Of a DNA stretch of 5,377 nt, positions 1 to 5,377 are shown piece after piece. The stretch is from assembly GCA_030612085.1 (NCBI GenBank), contig JAUWOM010000076.1, positions 1-5,377 on the forward strand, given 5' to 3'. Source of the stretch: Actinomycetes bacterium. Lineage in GTDB: Bacteria; Actinomycetota; Humimicrobiia; JAHJRV01. The position numbers were made by a program, and so were the translations under genes. Every line of letters begins with the position of its first letter. The stretch's first letter is position 1. The notes under the pieces were generated by a model that saw nothing but the letters and a program-made list of their open reading frames with translations, did not search any database and had not been told where the DNA came from.

Positions 1-435
1 AATCAATTAAATCAATGTTTTAATGCTATTAGTGGAATAAAGGGAATTCATTGTTGTGGAAAAACTGATTGGTCATTTATAACCGAAACAGATGTTGATA
101 TCATAAATTTCGATGCATATAACTATTTTGATAATTTCGCTATATATAGTGATGAAATAATTGAGTTTTTAAATAGGGGAAAAGTATTAGCATGGGGGAT
201 AGTACCTAATGAAGCACCAGAAGGAAATATTGATAATTTAGTTAATGAAATTATAGATAAGTTTGAAAATCAAGTTGAATTCTTTGTAAATAAAGGTTTA
301 GATAAAGATTTCATTTTAGGGAGATCCATTTTGACACATTCCTGTGGTTTGGGAACAGTCACAGAGGAAGAAGCGGACAAAGCACTAATTTTATTAAATA
401 AAGTATCAGAAAGTATTAGAAAACGATTTTTTTAG
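1..435 (+). CDS. MetE/UROD-like methyltransferase, C-terminal part (5' end outside window)
   Basis: The frame is open from base 1 to a TAG at 433-435, giving 144 visible residues; the N-terminal part lies left of the window. The fragment reads as the C-terminal half of the TIM-barrel superfamily that contains cobalamin-independent methionine synthase (MetE) and uroporphyrinogen-decarboxylase-like methyltransferases. Visible landmarks are IHCCGKTDWS (residues 16-25), INFDAY (35-40), AWGIVP (64-69) and THSCGLGT (112-119). By analogy with the MetE zinc site (His, Cys, Glu, Cys), H17, C19, possibly D38, and C115 would bind the zinc that activates the acceptor thiol. Proteins of this type are about 330-350 residues, so roughly 40% is present. 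MetE's N-terminal folate-binding repeat cannot be assessed. The substrate is unknown: methionine synthesis from a methylcorrinoid, or another methyl transfer, are both possible. No terminator follows; the abiE promoter starts about 45 bp downstream. Confidence 0.75.
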   Translation, partial: NQLNQCFNAISGIKGIHCCGKTDWSFITETDVDIINFDAYNYFDNFAIYSDEIIEFLNRGKVLAWGIVPNEAPEGNIDNLVNEIIDKFENQVEFFVNKGLDKDFILGRSILTHSCGLGTVTEEEADKALILLNKVSESIRKRFF

Positions 436-480
436 TAATTAAGAGAATATATTACCTATGTGTTCAGCCAAGACAAACAT

Positions 481-509
481 TGGACAAAACTGTTTACATT
501 TATTATAAT
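481..509 (+). promoter_or_regulatory. Sigma70-type promoter of abiEi-abiEii
   Basis: A -35 box TGGACA (481-486, 5 of 6 to TTGACA) is separated by 17 bp from a perfect -10 box TATAAT (504-509). Transcription would start near 516, about 24 bases before the abiEi ATG. This is the best promoter-like sequence I see in the window. It lies wholly inside the dyad, so repressor binding there would block RNA polymerase. Confidence 0.75.
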
Positions 510-528
510 ATGTATACGGATTTGTCCA

Positions 529-534
529 GAGAGG
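529..534 (+). promoter_or_regulatory. Ribosome binding site deciding the abiEi start
   Basis: GAGAGG lies 5 bases before the ATG at 540. It supports that ATG over the in-frame TTG at 480, which sits upstream of the predicted transcription start and overlaps the -35 box. Confidence 0.75.
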
Positions 535-539
535 TCTTT

Positions 540-1142
540 ATGAACAAAAAAAATAAGAATATAAATGAAATATTTAATAAACTTAATGGTTATGCTAGAA
601 CAACGGATATTCTAGCTGAAGGCATTCATCGCCGTGACATAAAAAGAATGAGAGATGAAGGACGAATAATACGATTAAAAAGGGGACTTTATCGTCTAGA
701 AAAGACTCCTCTTATTTCCAATCAGGGTTTTATTGATCTTGCTCATGCTGTTCCAAAAGGAGTTATATGTCTGATTTCATCTCTATCTTATTACGAACTA
801 ACTACTTTTAATCCTTCAATCATATCAATGGCTATTTGTCGAGGGACAAGAGAACCAAAAATCGAATATCCACTTGTTGAATTTTTTCATTTTTCGAAAA
901 AACAATTTAAAACAGGTATTAATGAGATAAAAATTAAAGGTCATAAAATTCGTATCTATTGTCAAGAAAAAACTATATGTGATTGTTTTCGATATCGCAA
1001 TAAACTAGGCCTTGACATTGCCAAGGAAGGACTATCTGAGTATCTTAAGAGTAAGACTCGTAATCTGGAGAAACTACTTGAATATGCTGAAATTTGCAGG
1101 GTTAAACCACTACTAAAGACCTGGCTTAATGCTATGATTTAG
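540..1142 (+). CDS. abiEi: AbiEi-family antitoxin and transcriptional repressor (type IV TA)
   Basis: The 200-residue protein fits the AbiEi family, the antitoxin half of the AbiE abortive-infection toxin-antitoxin system. Residues about 8-53 form an N-terminal winged helix: GYARTTDIL, then a recognition-helix region with HRRDIKRMRDEG, then the wing IIRLKRGLYRL. This is the classic AbiEi start, in which the short wHTH is followed by a larger C-terminal domain. That domain includes HAVPKGVICLISSLSYYEL (about 70-88) and continues to the stop. In characterised systems the protein neutralises AbiEii without a stable complex and represses the operon by binding promoter inverted repeats, which matches the dyad at 470-538. 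The ATG at 540 is chosen because GAGAGG precedes it and because the TTG at 480 lies before the transcript start. The toxin gene begins 20 bases after the stop. The family call is firm; function in this host is inferred. Confidence 0.88.
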   Translation: MNKKNKNINEIFNKLNGYARTTDILAEGIHRRDIKRMRDEGRIIRLKRGLYRLEKTPLISNQGFIDLAHAVPKGVICLISSLSYYELTTFNPSIISMAICRGTREPKIEYPLVEFFHFSKKQFKTGINEIKIKGHKIRIYCQEKTICDCFRYRNKLGLDIAKEGLSEYLKSKTRNLEKLLEYAEICRVKPLLKTWLNAMI

Positions 1143-1162
1143 AAAAAGATTTAAGAGTAAAA

Positions 1163-2080
1163 ATGAAAAGAGAAGTTAAAAATAAAACCACTTCAATAAG
1201 AGCAAAACTTATGAATATCGCAAGAACAGAAAAGATTGATTTTGATGCTCTTCTATTAAGATATTTTCAAGAAAGGTTTCTTTATCGTTTATCAATTTCA
1301 AAATTTTCTGACCATTTTGTGTTAAAAGGAGGACTTCTCTTAATTTGTTTAAGGATACCAAGATCACGTCCAACTAAAGATATCGATTTTTTAGCGCAGA
1401 AAGTGAAAAATGATCCTGTTGAAATTGAATATATGTTTAAAAACATTGCTAACTTACATTATGATAATGGAGTTAAATTTGATCCTTTATCTATAAAATC
1501 AGAACGTATAAAAGAAGACACAAATTATGAGGGGATACGACTAAAAATAGATGCTACTCTCGGTCAAGCAAGAAAAAGATTACAAATGGACATAGCTTTT
1601 GGAGATATAGTCATTCCTAAAGTTAAATTAATAGAATTTCCAACCTTATTAGAAGAAGAATCACCAAAAGTTAAAGTTTATTCAATAGAAAGCATTATCT
1701 CTGAGAAATTTGAAGCCATGGTTAAACTTGCTATGGTCAATAGTCGGATGAAGGATTTTTATGATGTATATACTCTTTCTATTAATCATAATTTTCGAGG
1801 TAACAGACTTAAAAAGGCAATTGAGTCTACTTTTAAAAGAAGAAAAACCTCTATTCCTGAAGACCCAATGGTTTTTCGCCAAGAGTTTCACAAGAATGAA
1901 GGAAGGCAGAAGCAGTGGTCTGCATTTCTCCGTAAATTACGACTTTATGATATGAATCAAGAATTTAATGAAATAATGAAGAGAATTACTAAATTCTTGA
2001 GACCGATAGTGCTTTCAATTAAATATGAAACTAGAATGGAAAAATCATGGGAAGCTTTAAAAGGATGCTGGAAAAAGTAA
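1163..2080 (+). CDS. abiEii: AbiEii-family nucleotidyltransferase toxin
   Basis: The 305-residue protein has the usual AbiEii length and its nucleotidyltransferase motifs. LKGG (54-57) is followed by TKDIDF (71-76), whose D73 and D75 would bind metal. D143 in LQMDIAFGD is the likely third acidic residue. The later SEKFEAM (K182) and KDFYDVY (197-203) match the conserved lysine and the (K/R)DxxD region of the family. All key residues appear present, so the enzyme looks active. AbiEii/MenT-type toxins transfer nucleotides, some onto tRNA acceptor ends, and stop growth; which target this one uses cannot be read from the sequence. It lies 20 bases after abiEi with only a weak AAGAG ribosome binding site (1153-1157), consistent with co-transcription and lower toxin output. 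It converges with hdrB, 17 bases from stop to stop. No frameshift or truncation is seen. Confidence 0.88.
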   Translation: MKREVKNKTTSIRAKLMNIARTEKIDFDALLLRYFQERFLYRLSISKFSDHFVLKGGLLLICLRIPRSRPTKDIDFLAQKVKNDPVEIEYMFKNIANLHYDNGVKFDPLSIKSERIKEDTNYEGIRLKIDATLGQARKRLQMDIAFGDIVIPKVKLIEFPTLLEEESPKVKVYSIESIISEKFEAMVKLAMVNSRMKDFYDVYTLSINHNFRGNRLKKAIESTFKRRKTSIPEDPMVFRQEFHKNEGRQKQWSAFLRKLRLYDMNQEFNEIMKRITKFLRPIVLSIKYETRMEKSWEALKGCWKK

Positions 2081-2097
2081 TTTCCACTGAGCCAAAT

Positions 2098-3039
2098 TTA
2101 CAGGATTTTTTCCAATATTGGATCTACTTTGACTCTATGGAGATTAAAACCTAATTTTTCAGGTTCAACTCCCAAAGCTAAACAAAGCAATTCAGGATAA
2201 TATAAAGCTGGTAAATTGTAATCTAAATTAAATTTTCTTTGTATAACAGCTTGGTTTCTATCAAATTGAGTCTGGCAGAATGGACATAGAGTTACAATAC
2301 AATCTGCTCCTGAGGCTTTAATATAATCAAGATTATTTTTAGCCATTTCTAAGGATAATTCCATATTTACTCCAAGTAGTGGAGCTCCACAACATAACAT
2401 CTTTCTCATTCTTGGAACAGACTCTGCACCTAAAGCTTCTATTAATTCATCCAGGAATTTCGGATTTTCAGGATCGTCAAATTCCATTATTTCACTGGGT
2501 CTTACTACATGACAACCGTAAAAAGCGGATACTTTCAAATTTTTTAGTGGTTTTTTTACAACACTGGAAATTTTGGAGGTACCAACTTCTTTGTAAAGAA
2601 CTTCAGCTATATGTTTTACTATTATGTTTCCTTTATATTCTTTGTTTACTGAAGATAATATTTTATTTACTTTCTCTAAAGTTTCTTTTTGCTCTTTTAA
2701 TATATGACTTGTTTCTTTTAAAGTTTCATAGCAACCATTACAAAGAGTGAGAATATCTAAACCTATCTTCTGTGCCACACATAGATTTCGAGCTCCAAGA
2801 GATAACCAGGTTATTTCATCCATGGCTTTTATTCCAACCGGATCTGGGCAACACGCAAAATCATTTGTTTCTTTTAGTTTAATATTTAATATTTCTAAGG
2901 ATTTTCTTGCAGCTATCTCCATATAGGGAAGTGAGGTTGGAATAAGACACCCTAAAAATAGAAGATAATCATAATTTTCTTGCTTTTTTGTTATTTCTTG
3001 ATTTCCCATTTCTTTATTTATAATTTCCTTTCTCAACAT
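2098..3039 (-). CDS. hdrB: Heterodisulfide reductase subunit B-like protein (CCG-domain FeS protein)
   Basis: The 313-residue protein carries two CCG-type cysteine motifs, as HdrB does. The first is C31, C63-C64, C100 and C103 (spacing 31/35/2). The second is C176, C216-C217, C252 and C255 (spacing 39/34/2). In HdrB such motifs hold noncubane [4Fe-4S] clusters that reduce a disulfide. In bacterial MetFV-linked complexes the same subunit is thought to pass electrons rather than reduce CoM-S-S-CoB. All ten cysteines are present; the first motif reads CCPDPVG where many members have CCG. No signal peptide or membrane segment is seen, so it should be cytosolic. The gene follows hdrC by 30 bases. 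The start is uncertain: neither ATG 3039 nor the in-frame ATG 3009 (M11) has a well-spaced ribosome binding site, and residues 1-22 are a charged extension before the conserved YDYLLFLGC. Confidence 0.88.
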   Translation of the reverse strand: MLRKEIINKEMGNQEITKKQENYDYLLFLGCLIPTSLPYMEIAARKSLEILNIKLKETNDFACCPDPVGIKAMDEITWLSLGARNLCVAQKIGLDILTLCNGCYETLKETSHILKEQKETLEKVNKILSSVNKEYKGNIIVKHIAEVLYKEVGTSKISSVVKKPLKNLKVSAFYGCHVVRPSEIMEFDDPENPKFLDELIEALGAESVPRMRKMLCCGAPLLGVNMELSLEMAKNNLDYIKASGADCIVTLCPFCQTQFDRNQAVIQRKFNLDYNLPALYYPELLCLALGVEPEKLGFNLHRVKVDPILEKIL

Positions 3040-3069
3040 AAATGAAATTTGTTATTTCAGGGTTTGACT

Positions 3070-3576
3070 TTATTTTTCTATATATGAGATTATTTCTGTT
3101 TTTTTAATGATCTTTTTAGCTTCTCCCTTTCCAACTGTTTCAGATAATGAAGGTAATCCGAGTTGTTCTCTTCTTCTTCTAACTGCAGATGTTAGAGGAG
3201 AAGTTCTACCAGTTTCAGCTATCATTTTAAACTCATCCTTGTATGCAGAAGGCATTCCTTTTATCTTAGCTACCATACCCTTCAATTTAGATATGATCTC
3301 TGATACAGCAATTCCCTGCGGACATCTTTCTAAGCAAGTATGGCAGAAAGAGCAGTAAAATATAGAGTCGTTATCCAGTATCATTTCCATCTGACCCAGT
3401 TGGACAGCTCTCATAATCTGATGTGGTAGTAAAGTCATTTTATGAGCTGCAGGACATCCACAACTACATTTATTACATTGATAGCATAAATAAGGATTTT
3501 GACCAGGTGTTTTTATAAACTTCTGCGCTAAAGATCTATCTATTTTTAAAAGCTTATCTGGTACTTTATCATTCAT
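3070..3576 (-). CDS. hdrC: Heterodisulfide reductase subunit C-like ferredoxin protein
   Basis: This 168-residue protein has two [4Fe-4S] ferredoxin motifs arranged as in HdrC: C31-x2-C34-x2-C37-x3-C41-P and C75-x2-C78-x2-C81-x3-C85-P. An additional cysteine, C39, sits inside the first motif. The helical stretch between them (PHQIMRAVQLGQ, 51-62) is also typical of HdrC. HdrC relays electrons between HdrA flavin and HdrB. There is no membrane segment, so it belongs to the soluble HdrABC type and not the HdrDE type. ATG 3576 is the first possible start, since an in-frame TGA sits one codon upstream; only a weak GGTG precedes it. A five-codon ORF (ATG at 3586) overlaps the start and is probably incidental. 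The gene lies 30 bases before hdrB and 228 bases after metF, so it may be in one operon with metVF. Confidence 0.9.
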   Translation of the reverse strand: MNDKVPDKLLKIDRSLAQKFIKTPGQNPYLCYQCNKCSCGCPAAHKMTLLPHQIMRAVQLGQMEMILDNDSIFYCSFCHTCLERCPQGIAVSEIISKLKGMVAKIKGMPSAYKDEFKMIAETGRTSPLTSAVRRRREQLGLPSLSETVGKGEAKKIIKKTEIISYIEK

Positions 3577-3631
3577 TTTTCACCATTTTTTGTAATTTTA
3601 ATTTCAAAAGTTTATTTTTATAGAGATTTTT

Positions 3632-3732
3632 AGCTTCGTAGTATACTTTCGAAGACATTTTAAATTTCCCCTCTCCTTATTCCTCTCCCACCAGGGGAGA
3701 GGATAAATACTCAAGAAAGTATACCCAAAGCT
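3632..3732. repeat. Nested palindromic element (REP/MITE-like) in the metF-hdrC gap
   Basis: Outer arms GTATACTTTC (3641-3650) and GAAAGTATAC (3715-3724) are perfect 10-bp inverted repeats. AGCTT (3632-3636) and AAGCT (3728-3732) extend them imperfectly. Inside is ATTT (3657-3660) with AAAT (3705-3708), and a core 9-bp hairpin TCCTCTCCC (3681-3689) with GGGAGAGGA (3695-3703) and a 5-base loop. A second copy of the core left arm, CCTCTCC at 3670-3676, could compete for the same right arm. Purine/pyrimidine palindromes of the CTCTCCC/GGGAGAG kind recur in many bacterial genomes, so an interspersed element is likely. No T-run follows on either strand, which argues against a simple terminator. 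The rest of the 3577-3804 gap is AT-rich with no gene and no convincing promoter. Confidence 0.6.
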
Positions 3733-3804
3733 TTTATTACTTCAAAATTAGATAAATTTTGTTATATTACAAGACCTGAACCCATCTTTTATTTTCTATT
3801 CCTT

Positions 3805-4734
3805 TTATGGTTTTGGTCTGGGAAGTAATCCAGTTTTTTCAACAATAACTGGAACCGCTTCCTCCCATGCTATAGCCATTATATGGACCCCAGATACACC
3901 TTCTATCTCTTTAATTTCCTGGATTATATCTACACAAATATTTATACCTTCTTCTTTTGCATCTTTGCTTTTTTTAAGTTTTTCTAATATCTTGTCCGGG
4001 ACATCCATACCAGCTACATTTTTTTGCATGTATTTAGCCATTCCCAATGATTTGATTGGTCCAACTCCAGCAAGTATATAAACCTTTTTGTGTAAGTCCA
4101 TTTCTCTGACTTTTTTCATATATTCTTTGAATTTCTCTATATTATAGATCAATTGAGTTTGTATAAAATCAACACCCGCATTTACCTTTTTAGCCAATCT
4201 TATAGGTCGAAAGTCAAAGGGATCAGCAAATGGGTTAGCAGCTGCTCCTATGAAGATCTCTGGGGGATATTTCATCTCTTCACCACATTTAAACTTATGT
4301 TCATCTCTCATATCCTTGAACATTTTTATCAATTGGATCGAATCAATATCAAAAACATTCTTACTTGACGGATGATTTCCAAAACTCTGGTGGTCACCAG
4401 TAAGACAAAGGACATTTTTTACACCAAGAGCAGCAGCTCCAATTAAATCGCTCTGAAGTGCTATTCTGTTTCTATCCCTCGTTACCATTTGAATTATGGG
4501 TTCCATTCCTAATTGTATAATTTTAATGGCGGATGCAATAGAAGACATTCTAACAATAGAAGTTTGATTATCTGTGATATTTACAGCATCACAAAATCCT
4601 TTTAATACTTTTACTTTATTAATAATTGTATTAATATTGACTGCCTTTGGGGGACCAAGCTCAGCTGTAACTACGAATTTACCTCTACTTAATAATTTCT
4701 CTAAATTGCTTCCTGACTTCATTTCTTTGTTCAT
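3805..4734 (-). CDS. metF: 5,10-methylenetetrahydrofolate reductase (MetV-associated MetF)
   Basis: This 309-residue flavoprotein should reduce 5,10-methylene-H4folate to 5-methyl-H4folate, the last step of the methyl branch before methyl transfer to a corrinoid protein. Family marks run along a TIM barrel: VTAELGPPK (22-30; E25 aligns with the catalytic Glu), DAVNITDN (49-56), VTRDRNR (84-90), LCLTGDHQ (109-116; D114 contacts FAD), FIQTQLIYN (190-198; Q194 near folate) and the C-terminal GVHIMAIAWEE (282-292). It has no regulatory domain, as expected for a prokaryotic form. Because metV lies directly upstream (57 bases) and hdrC/hdrB downstream, it probably takes electrons through the MetV-Hdr chain rather than from NAD(P)H alone. 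The start at 4734 has a GAGG 6 bases upstream; the in-frame ATG at codon 5 lacks a comparable site. Confidence 0.92.
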   Translation of the reverse strand: MNKEMKSGSNLEKLLSRGKFVVTAELGPPKAVNINTIINKVKVLKGFCDAVNITDNQTSIVRMSSIASAIKIIQLGMEPIIQMVTRDRNRIALQSDLIGAAALGVKNVLCLTGDHQSFGNHPSSKNVFDIDSIQLIKMFKDMRDEHKFKCGEEMKYPPEIFIGAAANPFADPFDFRPIRLAKKVNAGVDFIQTQLIYNIEKFKEYMKKVREMDLHKKVYILAGVGPIKSLGMAKYMQKNVAGMDVPDKILEKLKKSKDAKEEGINICVDIIQEIKEIEGVSGVHIMAIAWEEAVPVIVEKTGLLPRPKP

Positions 4735-4762
4735 ATTTATCCTCTAATTAATAATTTCTTAA
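4677..4762. repeat. Short direct repeat: metF early codons copied into its leader
   Basis: The segments 4682-4700 and 4741-4759 match at 18 of 19 positions, 59 bases apart. With one-base gaps the similarity extends to 4677-4704 and 4735-4762. The inner copy encodes MetF residues around KLLSRG (13-18). The outer copy sits in the untranslated leader and supplies the GAGG ribosome binding site. Chance in AT-rich DNA cannot be ruled out, but the GC-containing CCTCTA block shared by both copies makes duplication plausible. Confidence 0.55.
4741..4744 (-). promoter_or_regulatory. Ribosome binding site of metF
   Basis: GAGG on the minus strand ends 6 bases before the metF ATG and fixes that start. 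It lies inside one copy of a short direct repeat (4735-4762) whose other copy is within metF codons. Confidence 0.7.
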
Positions 4763-4791
4763 AAAATACTTACTTATTTCAATTTTTTTAC

Positions 4792-5377
4792 TTATATCTC
4801 AGCCTCTTCTATTATTAATGTTCTTGGTCCACCATGATGAGATGATGACCAATCTTTTGCAGGTTTTATTTTAGTTAATATATCTAAACGACCCTGTTTT
4901 TTTAATTTATCAATTATAAGTTGCCATGCACATTCAATATCAGGATTGACTTCACATTTTCCATCTTGAGATCCTCCACAGGGACCATTCAACATACTTT
5001 TTGAACAGCGTGTAATTGGACAAATTCCCCCATATTCATAAAGGACACAATTTCCACAACCTATACACATTTCCTTAAAGAAACCAGGTTTATCAGGAAA
5101 TGCCATGGATGTTGTATTCAGCGTAGGAAAAATTAATTTATCTGGGTATATCTCTGACATTGTCTGAACTCCAACTCCACAAGCCATAGAAAGAACTACA
5201 TCAGCTTGCTCAATTTTCTGACTTATTTCTTCTACGAATTCCCTTTCACATTGCCTTTGAATTGTTAATTGCTTAACATTAACACTATCCCCATCAAGCT
5301 TTTTAGCAATTCTTAACTCAGAAGCTAATATAGCAACTTCTTTTTCTCCACCTGTCTGATTTATGGTAACACAAGTT
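4792..5377 (-). CDS. metV: MetV, FeS/zinc partner of MetF (5' end outside window)
   Basis: The frame stays open from the TAA at 4792-4794 to the window edge, giving 194 residues; the ATG at 5187 is internal, because conserved sequence continues upstream of it. The fragment begins TCVTINQTGGEKEVA, which matches the MetV N-terminal region (Cys-rich, then GGEKEV), so perhaps 15-30 residues and at least one cysteine are missing. The middle has VVLSMACGVGVQT (60-72). The C-terminal domain is the methylenetetrahydrofolate-reductase C-terminal family (Pfam PF12225): C104-x2-C107-x2-C110, CPITRC (119-124), GPCGG (131-135), and C141 and C149. These cysteines carry the FeS clusters that feed electrons to MetF flavin. 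It is the most upstream gene seen of metV-metF-hdrC-hdrB, separated from metF by 57 bases. Any hdrA or mvhD partner would lie beyond 5377 or elsewhere. Confidence 0.9.
   Translation of the reverse strand, partial: TCVTINQTGGEKEVAILASELRIAKKLDGDSVNVKQLTIQRQCEREFVEEISQKIEQADVVLSMACGVGVQTMSEIYPDKLIFPTLNTTSMAFPDKPGFFKEMCIGCGNCVLYEYGGICPITRCSKSMLNGPCGGSQDGKCEVNPDIECAWQLIIDKLKKQGRLDILTKIKPAKDWSSSHHGGPRTLIIEEAEI

Larger units (their letters stand above)
470..538 (+). promoter_or_regulatory. Nested dyad around the abiE promoter (putative AbiEi operator)
   Basis: Three pairs of inverted arms share almost one centre, at about 504.5. They are TGGACAAA 481-488 with TTTGTCCA 521-528 (perfect 8 bp), GTTTACAT 492-499 with ATGTATAC 510-517 (7 of 8), and AAGAC 470-474 with GTCTT 534-538. 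Over 481-528, 18 of 24 pairs match. The dyad covers the -35 and -10 boxes and reaches the ribosome binding site. AbiEi antitoxins are known to repress their own operon by binding inverted repeats at the promoter, so this is the obvious candidate operator. The left arm lies upstream of the expected transcript start, so it should act as DNA rather than as an RNA hairpin. The binding role is inferred. Confidence 0.7.

Noticed and set aside
480..539. TTG at 480 as the abiEi start, adding 20 residues.
   Set aside because: It overlaps the -35 box and precedes the expected transcript start near 516; ATG 540 has a well-placed GAGAGG.
1682..1955. Open frames on both strands inside abiEii.
   Set aside because: They lie within a gene with clear family motifs and show no recognisable protein features.
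2069..2086. Small stem TGGAAA/TTTCCA between abiEii and hdrB as a bidirectional terminator.
   Set aside because: It is only 6 bp, AT-rich, overlaps the abiEii stop, and lacks a T-run downstream.
2111..2122. Perfect 12-bp palindrome TCCAATATTGGA.
   Set aside because: It falls inside the last codons of hdrB and is a single AT-rich occurrence with no supporting context.
2379..2750. A 123-codon plus-strand open frame opposite hdrB.
   Set aside because: It is antisense to a well-supported gene, and its Leu/Phe-rich translation is what complementary AT-rich coding sequence yields.
3569..3586. Five-codon ORF overlapping the hdrC start as a regulatory leader peptide.
   Set aside because: It has no ribosome binding site of its own and no biased residue content; very short ATG frames are common by chance.
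3681..3703. The 9-bp GC-rich hairpin as a Rho-independent terminator after metF.
   Set aside because: No T-run follows the stem on either strand, and it lies within a larger inverted-repeat element about 100 bases past the metF stop.

Overview
The window is AT-rich, gene-dense DNA that looks like an anaerobic bacterium with a Wood-Ljungdahl type one-carbon metabolism. The evidence is a run of genes for a MetV-MetF methylenetetrahydrofolate reductase followed by two heterodisulfide-reductase-like subunits (HdrC, HdrB). The GAGG-type ribosome binding sites and one near-consensus sigma70-type promoter also point to Bacteria. The base composition and gene set would suit an uncultured lineage of subsurface or sediment anaerobes, but the sequence alone does not fix the phylum.

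Layout, left to right. At 1-435 (+) is the C-terminal part of a MetE/UROD-fold methyltransferase that keeps a His-x-Cys ... Cys zinc site. At 470-538 is a strong promoter embedded in a long DNA dyad. It drives a two-gene type IV toxin-antitoxin operon of the AbiE family, abiEi (540-1142) and abiEii (1163-2080). Converging on it from the right is a minus-strand cluster, read metV (5' end beyond the window; 5377-4792), metF (4734-3805), hdrC (3576-3070), hdrB (3039-2098). A 228-bp gap between metF and hdrC carries a roughly 100-bp nested palindrome that resembles a REP/MITE-like element.

How the genes work together. MetF and MetV should form the methylene-H4folate reductase of the methyl branch. 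HdrC (two [4Fe-4S] clusters) and HdrB (two CCG motifs) are the electron-carrying partners that, with an HdrA flavoprotein and often MvhD, form the MetFV-HdrABC-MvhD type complex described in acetogens such as Moorella. HdrA and MvhD are not in the window and may lie upstream of metV or elsewhere. The left-hand methyltransferase could use a methyl group from the same pathway, for example for methionine synthesis. The AbiE pair is an accessory defence or maintenance module lying between these C1 genes.

The most noteworthy non-coding signals are the 48-bp dyad centred on the abiE -10 box, the palindrome inside the metF-hdrC gap, and a short duplication that places a copy of metF's own early codons, including the GAGG that serves as its ribosome binding site, in front of metF. 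I found no RNA genes, CRISPR array, transposase gene or convincing Rho-independent terminator.
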